From positions 5,936,512 to 6,000,511 of the forward strand of contig NZ_CP011254.1 in the NCBI RefSeq assembly GCF_001006005.1: DNA of 64,000 nucleotides, written 5' to 3'. The notes beneath the pieces are model-generated. The model worked only from the letters and a program-made list of their open reading frames with translations. It was not told the DNA's origin and ran no database searches. Shown piece by piece: positions 38,885-47,749 of the stretch. Both the position numbers and the translations under genes were made by a program. The stretch's first letter is position 1. Each line of letters starts with the position of its first letter. This DNA comes from Serratia fonticola (GTDB lineage Bacteria > Pseudomonadota > Gammaproteobacteria > Enterobacterales > Enterobacteriaceae).

Positions 38885-40612
38885 ATGATTTCAGGCATTT
38901 TAGTATCACCGGGTATCGCTTTTGGTAAGGCTCTCTTGCTGAAGGAAGATGAAATTGTCATCAACCGGAAAAAAATCTCTGCAGACCATGTAGAGCAGGA
39001 AATCTCACGTTTTCTGGCAGGCCGCGCCAAAGCGTCTGAACAGCTGGAAGTAATCAAAACCAAGGCAGGCGAGACCTTCGGCGAAGAAAAAGAAGCGATC
39101 TTCGAAGGCCACATCATGCTGTTGGAAGACGAAGAGCTTGAGCAGGAAATCATAGCCCTCATCAAAGACGATCTGGCGTCTGCCGATGCGGCAGCCTACA
39201 CCGTGATCGAAGGCCAGGCGAAAGCGCTGGAAGAATTAGACGACGAATACCTGAAAGAGCGCGCGGCGGACGTGCGTGATATCGGTAAGCGTCTGCTGCA
39301 AAACATCCTGGGCCTGGCGATTGTCGATCTGACCGCCATTCAGGATGAGGTGATACTGGTCGCGAAGGACCTGACACCGTCAGAAACCGCACAGTTGAAC
39401 CTGGACAAAGTGCTGGGCTTCATCACCGATCTGGGTGGCCGTACTTCCCACACATCGATCATGGCTCGCTCCCTGGAACTGCCCGCTATCGTTGGCACCA
39501 GCGACGTGACCACCCAGGTAAAAAACGGCGATTACCTGATCCTGGATGCGGTTAACAACAAGATTTACGTCAACCCGACGACCGAGGTGATTGAACAGCT
39601 GAAAGCGGTTCATACCCAATACGTCACCGAGAAAAACGATCTGGCCAAGCTGAAAGACCTGCCGGCGATCACGCTGGATGGGCATCAGGTTGAAGTCTGT
39701 GCCAACATCGGTACCGTGCGTGACGTCGCCGGTGCAGAGCGCAATGGCGCCGAAGGTGTCGGCCTGTATCGTACCGAATTCCTGTTCATGGACCGCGACT
39801 CACTGCCAACCGAAGACGAGCAGTTCTCGGCTTACAAGGCCGTTGCGGAAGCCATGGGCTCACAGGCAGTCATCGTCCGTACCATGGACATCGGCGGCGA
39901 TAAAGACCTGCCGTACATGAACCTGCCAAAAGAAGAGAACCCGTTCCTGGGCTGGCGCGCGATCCGTATCGCGATGGACCGCCGGGAAATCCTGCACGCT
40001 CAGCTGCGCGCCATCCTGCGTGCTTCTGCTTTCGGTAAACTGCGCATCATGTTCCCGATGATCATCTCGGTGGAAGAAGTGCGCGATCTGAAGGGCGAGC
40101 TGGAAACGCTGAAAGCGCAGCTGCGTGAAGAAGGCAAAGCCTTTGACGAGAGCATTGAAGTGGGCGTAATGGTGGAAACACCGGCCGCGGCAGTGATTGC
40201 TCGCCACCTGGCGAAAGAAGTCGACTTCTTTAGTATTGGGACAAACGATTTAACCCAGTATACTCTGGCAGTAGATCGCGGCAACGAGCTGATTTCTCAT
40301 CTCTATAACCCGATGTCCCCATCAGTGCTTGGCCTGATCAAACAGGTTATTGATGCATCTCACGCAGAAGGCAAGTGGACCGGTATGTGCGGCGAGCTGG
40401 CTGGCGATGAGCGTGCTACACTGTTGCTTTTGGGCATGGGGCTGGATGAGTTCAGCATGAGTGCGATTGCAATCCCGCGCATCAAGAAAATTATTCGTAA
40501 TACCAATTTCGAAGATGTGAAGGCATTGGCAGCGCAGGCCTTGGAACAACCAACGGCACAGGATTTGATGAACTGCGTCAATAAGTTCATCGAAGAAAAA
40601 ACGCTCTGCTAA
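38885..40612 (+). CDS. ptsI: PTS enzyme I (phosphoenolpyruvate-protein phosphotransferase)
   Basis: A 575-residue enzyme I that takes phosphate from phosphoenolpyruvate and hands it to HPr. The phosphorylated histidine is H189 in [18 protein letters not shown]. The PEP-binding barrel shows [55 protein letters not shown] and [11 protein letters not shown]. 46 bp after ptsH. Confidence 0.98.
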   Translation: MISGILVSPGIAFGKALLLKEDEIVINRKKISADHVEQEISRFLAGRAKASEQLEVIKTKAGETFGEEKEAIFEGHIMLLEDEELEQEIIALIKDDLASADAAAYTVIEGQAKALEELDDEYLKERAADVRDIGKRLLQNILGLAIVDLTAIQDEVILVAKDLTPSETAQLNLDKVLGFITDLGGRTSHTSIMARSLELPAIVGTSDVTTQVKNGDYLILDAVNNKIYVNPTTEVIEQLKAVHTQYVTEKNDLAKLKDLPAITLDGHQVEVCANIGTVRDVAGAERNGAEGVGLYRTEFLFMDRDSLPTEDEQFSAYKAVAEAMGSQAVIVRTMDIGGDKDLPYMNLPKEENPFLGWRAIRIAMDRREILHAQLRAILRASAFGKLRIMFPMIISVEEVRDLKGELETLKAQLREEGKAFDESIEVGVMVETPAAAVIARHLAKEVDFFSIGTNDLTQYTLAVDRGNELISHLYNPMSPSVLGLIKQVIDASHAEGKWTGMCGELAGDERATLLLLGMGLDEFSMSAIAIPRIKKIIRNTNFEDVKALAAQALEQPTAQDLMNCVNKFIEEKTLC

Positions 40613-40661
40613 AATTCCACGACACTGGAACGCCGCCCAATTTAATGCTTAGGAGAAGATC

Positions 40662-41171
40662 ATGGGTTTGTTCGATAAACTGAAGTCTCTGGTTTCTGAT
40701 GACAAGAAAGACATGGGCACTATCGAGATCGTCGCTCCACTTTCTGGCGAAATCGTCAATATCGAAGATGTACCGGACGTCGTATTCGCCGAGAAGATCG
40801 TTGGCGACGGCATTGCTATCAAACCTGCTGGCAACAAAATGGTTGCTCCGGTTGACGGCACTATCGGTAAAATTTTCGAAACCAACCATGCGTTCTCTAT
40901 CGAATCTGATAGCGGCATTGAGCTGTTCGTGCACTTTGGTATCGACACCGTTGAGCTGAAAGGCGAAGGCTTCAAACGCATCGCGGAAGAAGGCCAGCGC
41001 GTCAAGAAAGGCGATGTGATTATCGAGTTCAATCTGGCCCTGCTGGAAGAGAAAGCCAAGTCTACCCTGACTCCGGTGGTTATCTCCAACATGGACGAGA
41101 TCAAAGAGCTGATCAAACTGTCCGGCAGCGTCACCGTTGGCGAGACCCCGATCATCCGCATCAAGAAGTAA
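40662..41171 (+). CDS. crr: PTS glucose-specific EIIA component
   Basis: A 169-residue EIIA-Glc. It receives phosphate from HPr on H91 ([12 protein letters not shown]90 in mature numbering), with the helper histidine H76 (TNHAFSIES). In its free form it inhibits non-PTS permeases, and phosphorylated it activates adenylate cyclase. Last gene of the operon; AGGAGA lies before the ATG and a strong terminator follows. Confidence 0.98.
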   Translation: MGLFDKLKSLVSDDKKDMGTIEIVAPLSGEIVNIEDVPDVVFAEKIVGDGIAIKPAGNKMVAPVDGTIGKIFETNHAFSIESDSGIELFVHFGIDTVELKGEGFKRIAEEGQRVKKGDVIIEFNLALLEEKAKSTLTPVVISNMDEIKELIKLSGSVTVGETPIIRIKK

Positions 41172-41186
41172 TCGCGGTTCGATCGT

Positions 41187-41218
41187 AAAAATGGCGCCTT
41201 TATCGGCGCCATTTTTTT
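41187..41218 (+). terminator. Terminator of the pts operon
   Basis: AAAAATGGCGCC and GGCGCCATTTTTTT form a long stem around a 6-nt loop, 15 bp past crr. Confidence 0.9.
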
Positions 41219-41236
41219 ATCCAGAATGTCTAAGCT

Positions 41237-42619
41237 CTACTGCGCTACCAGCGGCTCCGCTTGTAGCTCCTGTTGCTGTCTTTCACGCTCCAAGGCCAAT
41301 ACGCCACGATGTGACAGATAGCAGAACAAGATGCAGCACACCACGCCGCCCATCAGCAGATAAAAGCCGCCATGCCATCCCATGTTATCGACCATCACGC
41401 CAAACAGGCTGGTGCCCAGCGTGGCCCCAAAGATATAGCTCATAAAGCCACGCAGGCCAACGGCAGAGCCGACAGCAAAGCTGGGAACGATCTCCATCGT
41501 CTGTACCGAAGCCAGGAACTGTGGCACATAGATCAGGCAACCGACGATCGCGGCAAAGATGGTGACCATTAACAGCGAGTCACTCTTCCAGTAACCAATC
41601 AGGCAGATGAAAATCATCACCATGCAGATCATCGCCAGCGGCATACGGCGTCCCTTGAACAGCTTATCCGACAGCCACCCAGCCAACAGTGTGGACGGGA
41701 TCGCCGCCCATTCGAAGAACAGAAACGCGATGCTCATCTGCTCTTTGGAGAAATGCTTTTCGGTCAGCAGGTAGATAGGCAGCCAGCTGATCATGCCAAA
41801 GCGCACCATGTAGACAAATACGTCTACCAGCGACACGTACCAGGCATTTTTATTACGCAGAACATAGGTACAGAAGATCTGGAAGGCGCTCATATTTTCC
41901 GGTGCCTGCTCCTGCACACCGGTTGTCATCCTGACGGTTTCTTCCGGCATCATTTGTTCCAAGGCAGGCAGACCTTCACTGCGCGGGGAGCCTTTACCCA
42001 GCCACAGGACCACCAGCGCAAACAGCACCGCCACGCCCGCAGGGACGATATAGCTGGCGCTCTGCCAGTGTTCACTGCCCAACACCGCAAAGGCCACGCC
42101 GACGATGGGGGCCACCACCCCGCCGCCGATATTGTGGGATATATTCCAAAATGCGCCAACGCGGCCGCGCTCACGACGTGGGAACCAGTTGGCGATGGTA
42201 ATGAACGAAGGGCCTACGCCCATCCCCTGGAACAGGCCGTTAAACACCACCAATGCGGCAAAGATCCAGAAGGCGGTGCTGAACCCCAAACCGACGTTGA
42301 CGATGGCACACAGCACCAGGCCACAGGCCATAAACACTTTGGGATTGGCCTTATCGGCCAGGCTGCTCATCACCCCTTTGCTAATGCCGTAGGCAATCAG
42401 CATGCAACTGCTCAACATGCCGATCTGCGTCGCACTCAGATCCAGATGCTCTTTCAGGTAGGGCGTCGAAAGGGTGAAGTTGTTACGCACGATGTAATAG
42501 GCCAGGTAGCCCAAAAAGACGCTCAGTAACGCTTGCATGCGATAACGCTGGTAGGTTGCCTGCACCTGTTCTGGCGGAACACGCTTCGCCGCCGCGCTAG
42601 GTTTTAATAATGAAAACAT
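41237..42619 (-). CDS. pgtP: Phosphoglycerate:phosphate antiporter
   Basis: A 460-residue MFS antiporter of the organophosphate:phosphate family (GlpT/UhpT/PgtP). It imports 2- and 3-phosphoglycerate and phosphoenolpyruvate. YQRYRMQALLSVFLGYLAYY, GLFQGMGVGPSFITIANWFP and NISHNIGGGVVAPIVG are diagnostic of the family, and the whole protein reads very like Salmonella PgtP. AGGGGA precedes the start. Divergent from pgtC, the expected arrangement, with a 458-bp regulatory region between. Confidence 0.94.
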   Translation of the reverse strand: MFSLLKPSAAAKRVPPEQVQATYQRYRMQALLSVFLGYLAYYIVRNNFTLSTPYLKEHLDLSATQIGMLSSCMLIAYGISKGVMSSLADKANPKVFMACGLVLCAIVNVGLGFSTAFWIFAALVVFNGLFQGMGVGPSFITIANWFPRRERGRVGAFWNISHNIGGGVVAPIVGVAFAVLGSEHWQSASYIVPAGVAVLFALVVLWLGKGSPRSEGLPALEQMMPEETVRMTTGVQEQAPENMSAFQIFCTYVLRNKNAWYVSLVDVFVYMVRFGMISWLPIYLLTEKHFSKEQMSIAFLFFEWAAIPSTLLAGWLSDKLFKGRRMPLAMICMVMIFICLIGYWKSDSLLMVTIFAAIVGCLIYVPQFLASVQTMEIVPSFAVGSAVGLRGFMSYIFGATLGTSLFGVMVDNMGWHGGFYLLMGGVVCCILFCYLSHRGVLALERERQQQELQAEPLVAQ

Positions 42620-43077
42620 GTTATTCCCCTGTGAGGTTTATCTGTACTGGCTCGATGCGCCTGCTATTTATTAATAACGCTCGCAGCGGATGGTGTAATT
42701 AATTCATTAATAAGACAAGCCCCGTAATATGTGTCAAAATTGACTCAAACCCAGAACAAATAAGCCCAATTTTGACCCATCAATTAACATTACCGTTATT
42801 AACCAAAAACCAGTTCGCTCACCTCCACGCGCTAGAGTGCCACAGCACTGCGGCTGCACACAAAGCCAGCCCACAAGTGGTGATGTTTTTGAAGGTGTTA
42901 ACAGTATTGATAGTCTATCAATGGTAATATTCTGACTTCATCAACGTTATAACCCCGGCTAAATCCTATTGGTTGACGAAAAATATTTTTGTCCCAAATG
43001 TTTTGCGGGTTATTTTTATCGTTATTGCGATTTTATGAATAAGATCACAAACGATGAGGTCGAGGGAGAGTTTTATT
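42620..43077. other. pgtP-pgtC divergent regulatory region
   Basis: This 458-bp AT-rich stretch contains no gene. It carries the paired GTCAAAATTG sites (see 42733-42776) and, close to pgtC, TATGA-N6-TCACA at 43034-43049, which resembles a CRP site with one mismatch but sits oddly near the start codon. No -24/-12 promoter was found. Confidence 0.5.
42733..42776. promoter_or_regulatory. Candidate PgtA operator: spaced inverted repeat
   Basis: GTCAAAATTG (42733-42742) is repeated exactly in inverted orientation as CAATTTTGAC (42767-42776). The centres are 34 bp apart, about three helical turns. The pair lies about 115-155 bp upstream of pgtP, as expected for an activator site. The link to PgtA is an inference. 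Confidence 0.5.
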
Positions 43078-44313
43078 ATGCGTGCAACGCTCATTTTTAC
43101 GGCAATGGCCTGCTGGCTGTTATCCAGTGTCGCCGGGGCTAAAAGAAATGAACTGGTGATGGCCACCACCTTTTCACCAGAGGCAACCGCCTATCTCATC
43201 AGCCGTTGGCAAGGCCAGCCGCAGTCGGTGGTCATCCGCACGCTGAACCGCACCAGCGCCTCCCTGGAACAACTGCTCGACAGCACCGGCAGTGACAACG
43301 TCGATCTGGTGCTGACCTCCTCCCCCATGCTGCTCCAGCACCTGCAACAGCATCAGCGCCTGGCAAACTATGAGGGTGCTCCGGAACAATCACAGCGGCT
43401 GGTGCCTGAACCTATCCGCAATACCGCCGTGTCGGTAGCCATTTCGGGTTTTGGCCTGCTGATCAACCGCACCAATCTGGCAGAGAAACGGCTGCCGCTG
43501 CCAGACGATTGGGACGATCTGACCGATGCCCGCTACCAGGGGGCCCTGCTGATGAGCAGCCCTTCCCGCTCGGATACCAGCCACCTGATGGTGGAGTCGC
43601 TGTTGCAACAGCGGGGGTGGCAATCTGGCTGGCAAACAATGCTATCGGCGGCCGGTAACCTGATCACCATCTCTTCGCGCAGCTTTGGCGTGGCGGATAA
43701 AGTCAAAAGTGGCCTGGGGTCCGTCGGGCCGATTATCGATAACTACGCCAATCTGCTGCTCGACGATCCGCATCTGGCCTTCCATTATTTCCCTCAGGCT
43801 GCGGCCTCCCCCACCTATATTGCCGTGACGAGCAATAGCCATTATCCCGCCGAGGCCCGGCGCTTTATTCAGTTCCTACTCAGCCCGCAGGGGCAGCGGG
43901 TCCTGGCCGATACCAGCACGGGAAAATACCCGGTGGTTCCGCTGCCGGCAGACAGCCCACGTTTTGCGCAGCAGCAAAAGCTGTTACAGCGGCCGCCGCT
44001 GAATTACTCGCTGATCCTGCAACGTCAGCGCCTGGTACAAAAGTTGTTTGATACGGCCATCAGCTTCCGCCTGTCTCAGCTCAAGGACGCCTGGAAAGCG
44101 TTGTATGGTGCTGAAAGCCGCCTCAAACGGCCCTTGCCGGAGATCCGTGCTTTGTTGACCGCCATTCCCGTCACCCAGGCCCAAAGCGAAGATCCGCAGT
44201 ACCTTAAACAGTTTGCTGCACGTAGCGAGAGCGAACAGCAGGTCATGGAATGGCAACTGTTCTTTCAGCAACAGCAGAGAAAGGCCATCAAGGCGCTGGA
44301 AGAGTTAAAATGA
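43078..44313 (+). CDS. pgtC: Phosphoglycerate signalling protein PgtC (periplasmic binding protein)
   Basis: A 411-residue exported protein with a Sec signal (LIFTAMACWLLSSVAGA, about 1-20) and an iron/phosphate-type substrate-binding fold (ELVMATTFSPEATAYLISRW, ILLHLQQ-type core, GSVGPIIDNYANLLL). In Salmonella, PgtC works with PgtB to sense external phosphoglycerate and induce pgtP. The frame is open from 43054; GGGAGAG places the start at the ATG at 43078. The stop overlaps the pgtB start as ATGA. Confidence 0.88.
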   Translation: MRATLIFTAMACWLLSSVAGAKRNELVMATTFSPEATAYLISRWQGQPQSVVIRTLNRTSASLEQLLDSTGSDNVDLVLTSSPMLLQHLQQHQRLANYEGAPEQSQRLVPEPIRNTAVSVAISGFGLLINRTNLAEKRLPLPDDWDDLTDARYQGALLMSSPSRSDTSHLMVESLLQQRGWQSGWQTMLSAAGNLITISSRSFGVADKVKSGLGSVGPIIDNYANLLLDDPHLAFHYFPQAAASPTYIAVTSNSHYPAEARRFIQFLLSPQGQRVLADTSTGKYPVVPLPADSPRFAQQQKLLQRPPLNYSLILQRQRLVQKLFDTAISFRLSQLKDAWKALYGAESRLKRPLPEIRALLTAIPVTQAQSEDPQYLKQFAARSESEQQVMEWQLFFQQQQRKAIKALEELK

Positions 44314-46313
44314 GCCGTTTATTGCCGCGCTTCTTCAAACGCCTGACCATCAGCACCTGCCTGCGGGGTGCCTTTCTTACCGGCGCGCTGCTGACGCTTA
44401 CCGTCAGCGGGGTCAGCCTGTACTCCTGGCATGAGCAAAGCTCGCAGGTCCGCTATGCGCTGGATGATTACTTTCCGCGTATCCAATCTTCGTTCGTGAT
44501 CGAAAGTAATCTGAACACGCTGGTCGATCAGCTCAATGAGTTTTTGCAGGCCGCCAATACCAATGCCCGCCTGCAGTTAAGAAATCAGATCGTCGGTCAT
44601 TTGGAGCAAATCGAGCAGGCCAGCATGCAGTTGGATAACCCTGAACGTCAGCAAATTCAGGCGACGCTGGCAGAAAGCCGCCAACTGTTGGGCCGATTAG
44701 ACAACGCGCTCTACAACATGTTTATCGCCGGGGAAAAGGTCAATGAGATCGCCGCGCGCATCAGTTGGCTACATGATGATTTCACCACCGAGCTGAATTC
44801 GCTGGTGCAGGATTTCAGTTGGCAACAGGGGGCATTGCTCGATCAGATGGAGACAGGCTCTGGCCAGGTACTCCCCCGCTTGCAAGCCAGTCTGCGCGAG
44901 GTGCAAAGTGAGCAGCAGCAAGTCTATGCACTGGCACGCATTGAGAACCAGATCGTCGATGCTTTACGCGATCGCCTCAACGAGCTGCAATCTGGCAGTG
45001 AAGAACCTACTTCGGTTGCCGAGCATGTACGTTACCTCGCCTATCTGCAAAAAACGGCCAACGAAAGTATGCAGGGGTTGCAGGCTCATCCCAGCACCAT
45101 CACGCTACGTCAAACCATAGACGAACTGCTGGAGACCGGCATCGCCGAAAACAGCATGCCCGCGGCGATGAAAAACTATCATCAGGCACAACGGGCACTT
45201 ACGTTGGCTACTCAGGCCAAGGAGGCCACGCTTGCCCGCTTTCGCACGCAGTTGGAATCGCAACTGAGTAACAGCCACCAGCAGATGCAGACCTTTAACC
45301 ATCGCCTGGAGCAGATCATCCGCGTCAGCGGCAGGCTAATTGTGATCGCCACACTGCTGGCGATGTTATTGGTTTATTTGCTCAATCACTATTTTATCCG
45401 TTCCCGCCTGGTCAAGCGTTTTACCCAGCTCAACCAGGTGGTGGTACGTATCGGCCTTGGGGAAACCAACGCAGCGATCCCGGTTTACGGTGGCGATGAA
45501 CTGGGCCGCATCGCCCGCCTGTTGCGGCGTACCCTAGGCCAGTTGAACCAGCAAAAATCCCGGCTGGAGCAGGAGATCGCCGAGCGTAAGGGCATTGAGC
45601 AGCATTTGCGTGCTACACAGGATGAGCTGGTTCAGGCCGCCAAACTGGCCGTGGTTGGGCAGACCATGACCACCCTGGCTCATGAGATCAACCAACCGCT
45701 GAACGCCCTGTCGATGTACCTGTTTACCGCTCGCCATGCGGTTGAGAAACAACAGCCCGAGGCGGCCACGCTGGCCCTGACCAAGGCCGATGGTCTGATT
45801 GGCCGCATGGATGCCATCATCCGTATGCTGCGGCAATTTACCCGGCGAACAGAACAGGATAGCCCCTCTCAGCCCGTTGATTTGCGCCAGTCATTACTTG
45901 CCGCCTGGGAGTTGCTGGCCCTTCGCCACCAACCGTTGCAGGGGGAACTGCGGCTACCGGAAGGTGCGCCAAACGTGTTAGGTGACGAGGTGCGCATTCA
46001 GCAGGTGTTGGTCAATCTGATGAGCAACGCGCTGGATGCTTGCCAGGAGCGGCCTCTATTGCAGATCAGCTGGCAACGCCAAGCGTCAGGTTGGCAGATC
46101 ATGCTGTGGGATAATGGGCCTGGCTGGCCGCTGGCGCGGGCTGAGTCGTTACTCAAACCTTTCACCACCAGCAAATCGGTAGGCTTGGGGATTGGCCTGT
46201 CCATCTCGCTTTCGCTGATGCAGCAAATGGGCGGTAGCCTGCATCTGGCCTCTACGCTGACGCAAAACGCCTGCGTCGTTTTACAGTTTCAACCGGTGGA
46301 TCAACCATGCTAA
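44310..46313 (+). CDS. pgtB: Sensor histidine kinase PgtB
   Basis: A 667-residue membrane kinase (Salmonella PgtB is about the same length). First helix about 18-40 (GAFLTGALLTLTVSGVSLYS), a long helical periplasmic sensor (about 45-345), second helix about 348-368, HAMP (RLVKRFTQLNQVVVRI...), then HisKA with TTLAHEINQPLNALSMY (H458) and an HATPase domain with N-box NLMSNALDAC, G1 WDNGPGWP and G2 GLGIGLSISLSLM. It should phosphorylate PgtA in response to PgtC and phosphoglycerate. The frame runs back to 44250; the ATG overlapping the pgtC stop is chosen. Confidence 0.9.
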   Translation: MSRLLPRFFKRLTISTCLRGAFLTGALLTLTVSGVSLYSWHEQSSQVRYALDDYFPRIQSSFVIESNLNTLVDQLNEFLQAANTNARLQLRNQIVGHLEQIEQASMQLDNPERQQIQATLAESRQLLGRLDNALYNMFIAGEKVNEIAARISWLHDDFTTELNSLVQDFSWQQGALLDQMETGSGQVLPRLQASLREVQSEQQQVYALARIENQIVDALRDRLNELQSGSEEPTSVAEHVRYLAYLQKTANESMQGLQAHPSTITLRQTIDELLETGIAENSMPAAMKNYHQAQRALTLATQAKEATLARFRTQLESQLSNSHQQMQTFNHRLEQIIRVSGRLIVIATLLAMLLVYLLNHYFIRSRLVKRFTQLNQVVVRIGLGETNAAIPVYGGDELGRIARLLRRTLGQLNQQKSRLEQEIAERKGIEQHLRATQDELVQAAKLAVVGQTMTTLAHEINQPLNALSMYLFTARHAVEKQQPEAATLALTKADGLIGRMDAIIRMLRQFTRRTEQDSPSQPVDLRQSLLAAWELLALRHQPLQGELRLPEGAPNVLGDEVRIQQVLVNLMSNALDACQERPLLQISWQRQASGWQIMLWDNGPGWPLARAESLLKPFTTSKSVGLGIGLSISLSLMQQMGGSLHLASTLTQNACVVLQFQPVDQPC

Positions 46314-47551
46314 GCCAACAAGCGCAAATTCTGTTAATCGACGACGATGCCGACGTCCTTGATGCCTATACCATGCTGCTTAACCAGGCAGGCTATCAGG
46401 TCCAGGCCTGTAATAACCCGCTTAAGGCACAGGAAATGCTCGGGGAGGAGTGGCCAGGGATCGTTATCAGCGATGTCTGTATGCCTGGCTGTTCCGGGAT
46501 TGAGCTGATGGCGCTACTGCTCGCTCACGATGCCTGTTTGCCGGTGTTGTTGATCACTGGCCACGGCGATGTGCCGATGGCGGTTGAAGCAGTGAAAAAA
46601 GGGGCCAGGGACTTCCTGCAAAAACCGGTCAACCCGGCCCAGCTACTCGAACAGGTCGCTACCGCGCTGACCCAGAGACGTTCTTACATTGCCCGTCGTC
46701 GTTGGCAGCAAGAACAACTGCAGAGCAATCTGATTGGCCGTAGTGAGTGGGTAAAGCAGCTACGGGTGCGTTTGCAGCAGGTAGCCGAAACCGATTTGGC
46801 GGTTTACCTGCAAGGGGAGTTAGGGGTCGGCAGGACTTTGGCTGCCCGCTATTTACACCGCATGAGCCATCGCAGCGAACAGCCGTTGATCGTGGGTGAA
46901 TTAACCCCAGGGGGTGAGGCACCGTTAGAACAATGGATTGAGCAGGTAAGCGGCGGGACACTGATTTTACGCCACCTCGAACACTTGTCTATCACCCAGC
47001 AGGCACGGTTGATCCAGCTCCAGGGGCAAGACCCGCTGCCCTTCCGGCTGATCGGCATTGGGACTTCACCGTTGGTAGAACTGGCCGCCGGGCATACCCT
47101 ACTGCCCGATTTCTATTACTGCTTTGCCATGACCCAAATCGCCTGCCTGCCGCTTTCTCTGCGCCCCGACGATATAGAGCCGTTATTCCGCCACTACCTG
47201 GAGCAAGCCTGCCTGCGCCTTAACCATCCATTGCCGGATCTGCCAGCCGAGCTGATCAAACGTTTGGTAAAAAGGGTATGGCCAAATAACGTGCGCGAAC
47301 TGGCCAATGCCGCAGAGCTGTTTGCCGTCGGGGTGATGCCACTGGCAGAGACCGCCAACCCGCTGTTGCACGGATCCGATCCCGCGCCGCTGGATCAGCG
47401 TATCGAAGACTATGAGCGCCAGATCATTACCGAGGCATTGAACCTGCATCAGGGGCGGATTAATGAGGTGTCCGAGTATTTACAGATCCCGCGTAAGAAG
47501 CTCTACCTGCGGATGAAAAAGTACGATCTGGATAAGCAGCATTACCGTTAA
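46307..47551 (+). CDS. pgtA: Response regulator PgtA with degenerate AAA+ domain
   Basis: A 414-residue NtrC-like regulator. The receiver domain (about 5-125) has the phospho-acceptor D56 (GIVISDVCMPGCSGIEL) and the conserved lysine in DFLQKPVNP. The AAA+ region (about 140-340) is worn: Walker A is GELGVGRT with Arg for Lys, the Walker B acidic pair is RH (GTLILRHLEHLS), and the GAFTGA loop that contacts sigma-54 is missing. The Fis-type C-terminal HTH (about 365-412, GRINEVSEYLQIPRKKLYLR) is good. It likely activates pgtP without sigma-54. The start overlaps the pgtB stop by 7 bp. Confidence 0.88.
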   Translation: MLSQQAQILLIDDDADVLDAYTMLLNQAGYQVQACNNPLKAQEMLGEEWPGIVISDVCMPGCSGIELMALLLAHDACLPVLLITGHGDVPMAVEAVKKGARDFLQKPVNPAQLLEQVATALTQRRSYIARRRWQQEQLQSNLIGRSEWVKQLRVRLQQVAETDLAVYLQGELGVGRTLAARYLHRMSHRSEQPLIVGELTPGGEAPLEQWIEQVSGGTLILRHLEHLSITQQARLIQLQGQDPLPFRLIGIGTSPLVELAAGHTLLPDFYYCFAMTQIACLPLSLRPDDIEPLFRHYLEQACLRLNHPLPDLPAELIKRLVKRVWPNNVRELANAAELFAVGVMPLAETANPLLHGSDPAPLDQRIEDYERQIITEALNLHQGRINEVSEYLQIPRKKLYLRMKKYDLDKQHYR

Positions 47552-47585
47552 CATCAAACCGCCTCAGGTTGCTGTCAAATCAACA

Positions 47586-47639
47586 CCTAGCTCACTCCGT
47601 AGGGGCGCTGCATGCTGCGCCCCTACGGAGTGAGCTAGG
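47586..47639. repeat. Long perfect palindrome (22-bp arms)
   Basis: The arms 47586-47607 and 47618-47639 are perfect reverse complements around a 10-nt loop (CTGCATGCTG). The core TAGGGGCGCTGCATGC matches a short copy at 31537-31560. It starts 35 bp after pgtA and may act as its terminator, but has no T-tract. Probably a dispersed REP-like repeat. Confidence 0.7.
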
Positions 47640-47749
47640 AGCGAATTTGTCAGTAGTCTCACGTCTACGATGCGAAAACTAACCAGTACAGCGCCCCCGT
47701 TGTGAGCCCAGAGAGGGGTTTTCAGCAGTCTTTATTTTGTCTGTAACCT

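Noticed and set aside
42832-42850. TGGCAC element in the pgt region as a sigma-54 promoter
   Set aside because: On the minus strand TGGCAC is present, but the GC of the -12 element is one base off the required spacing and TTGC is absent.
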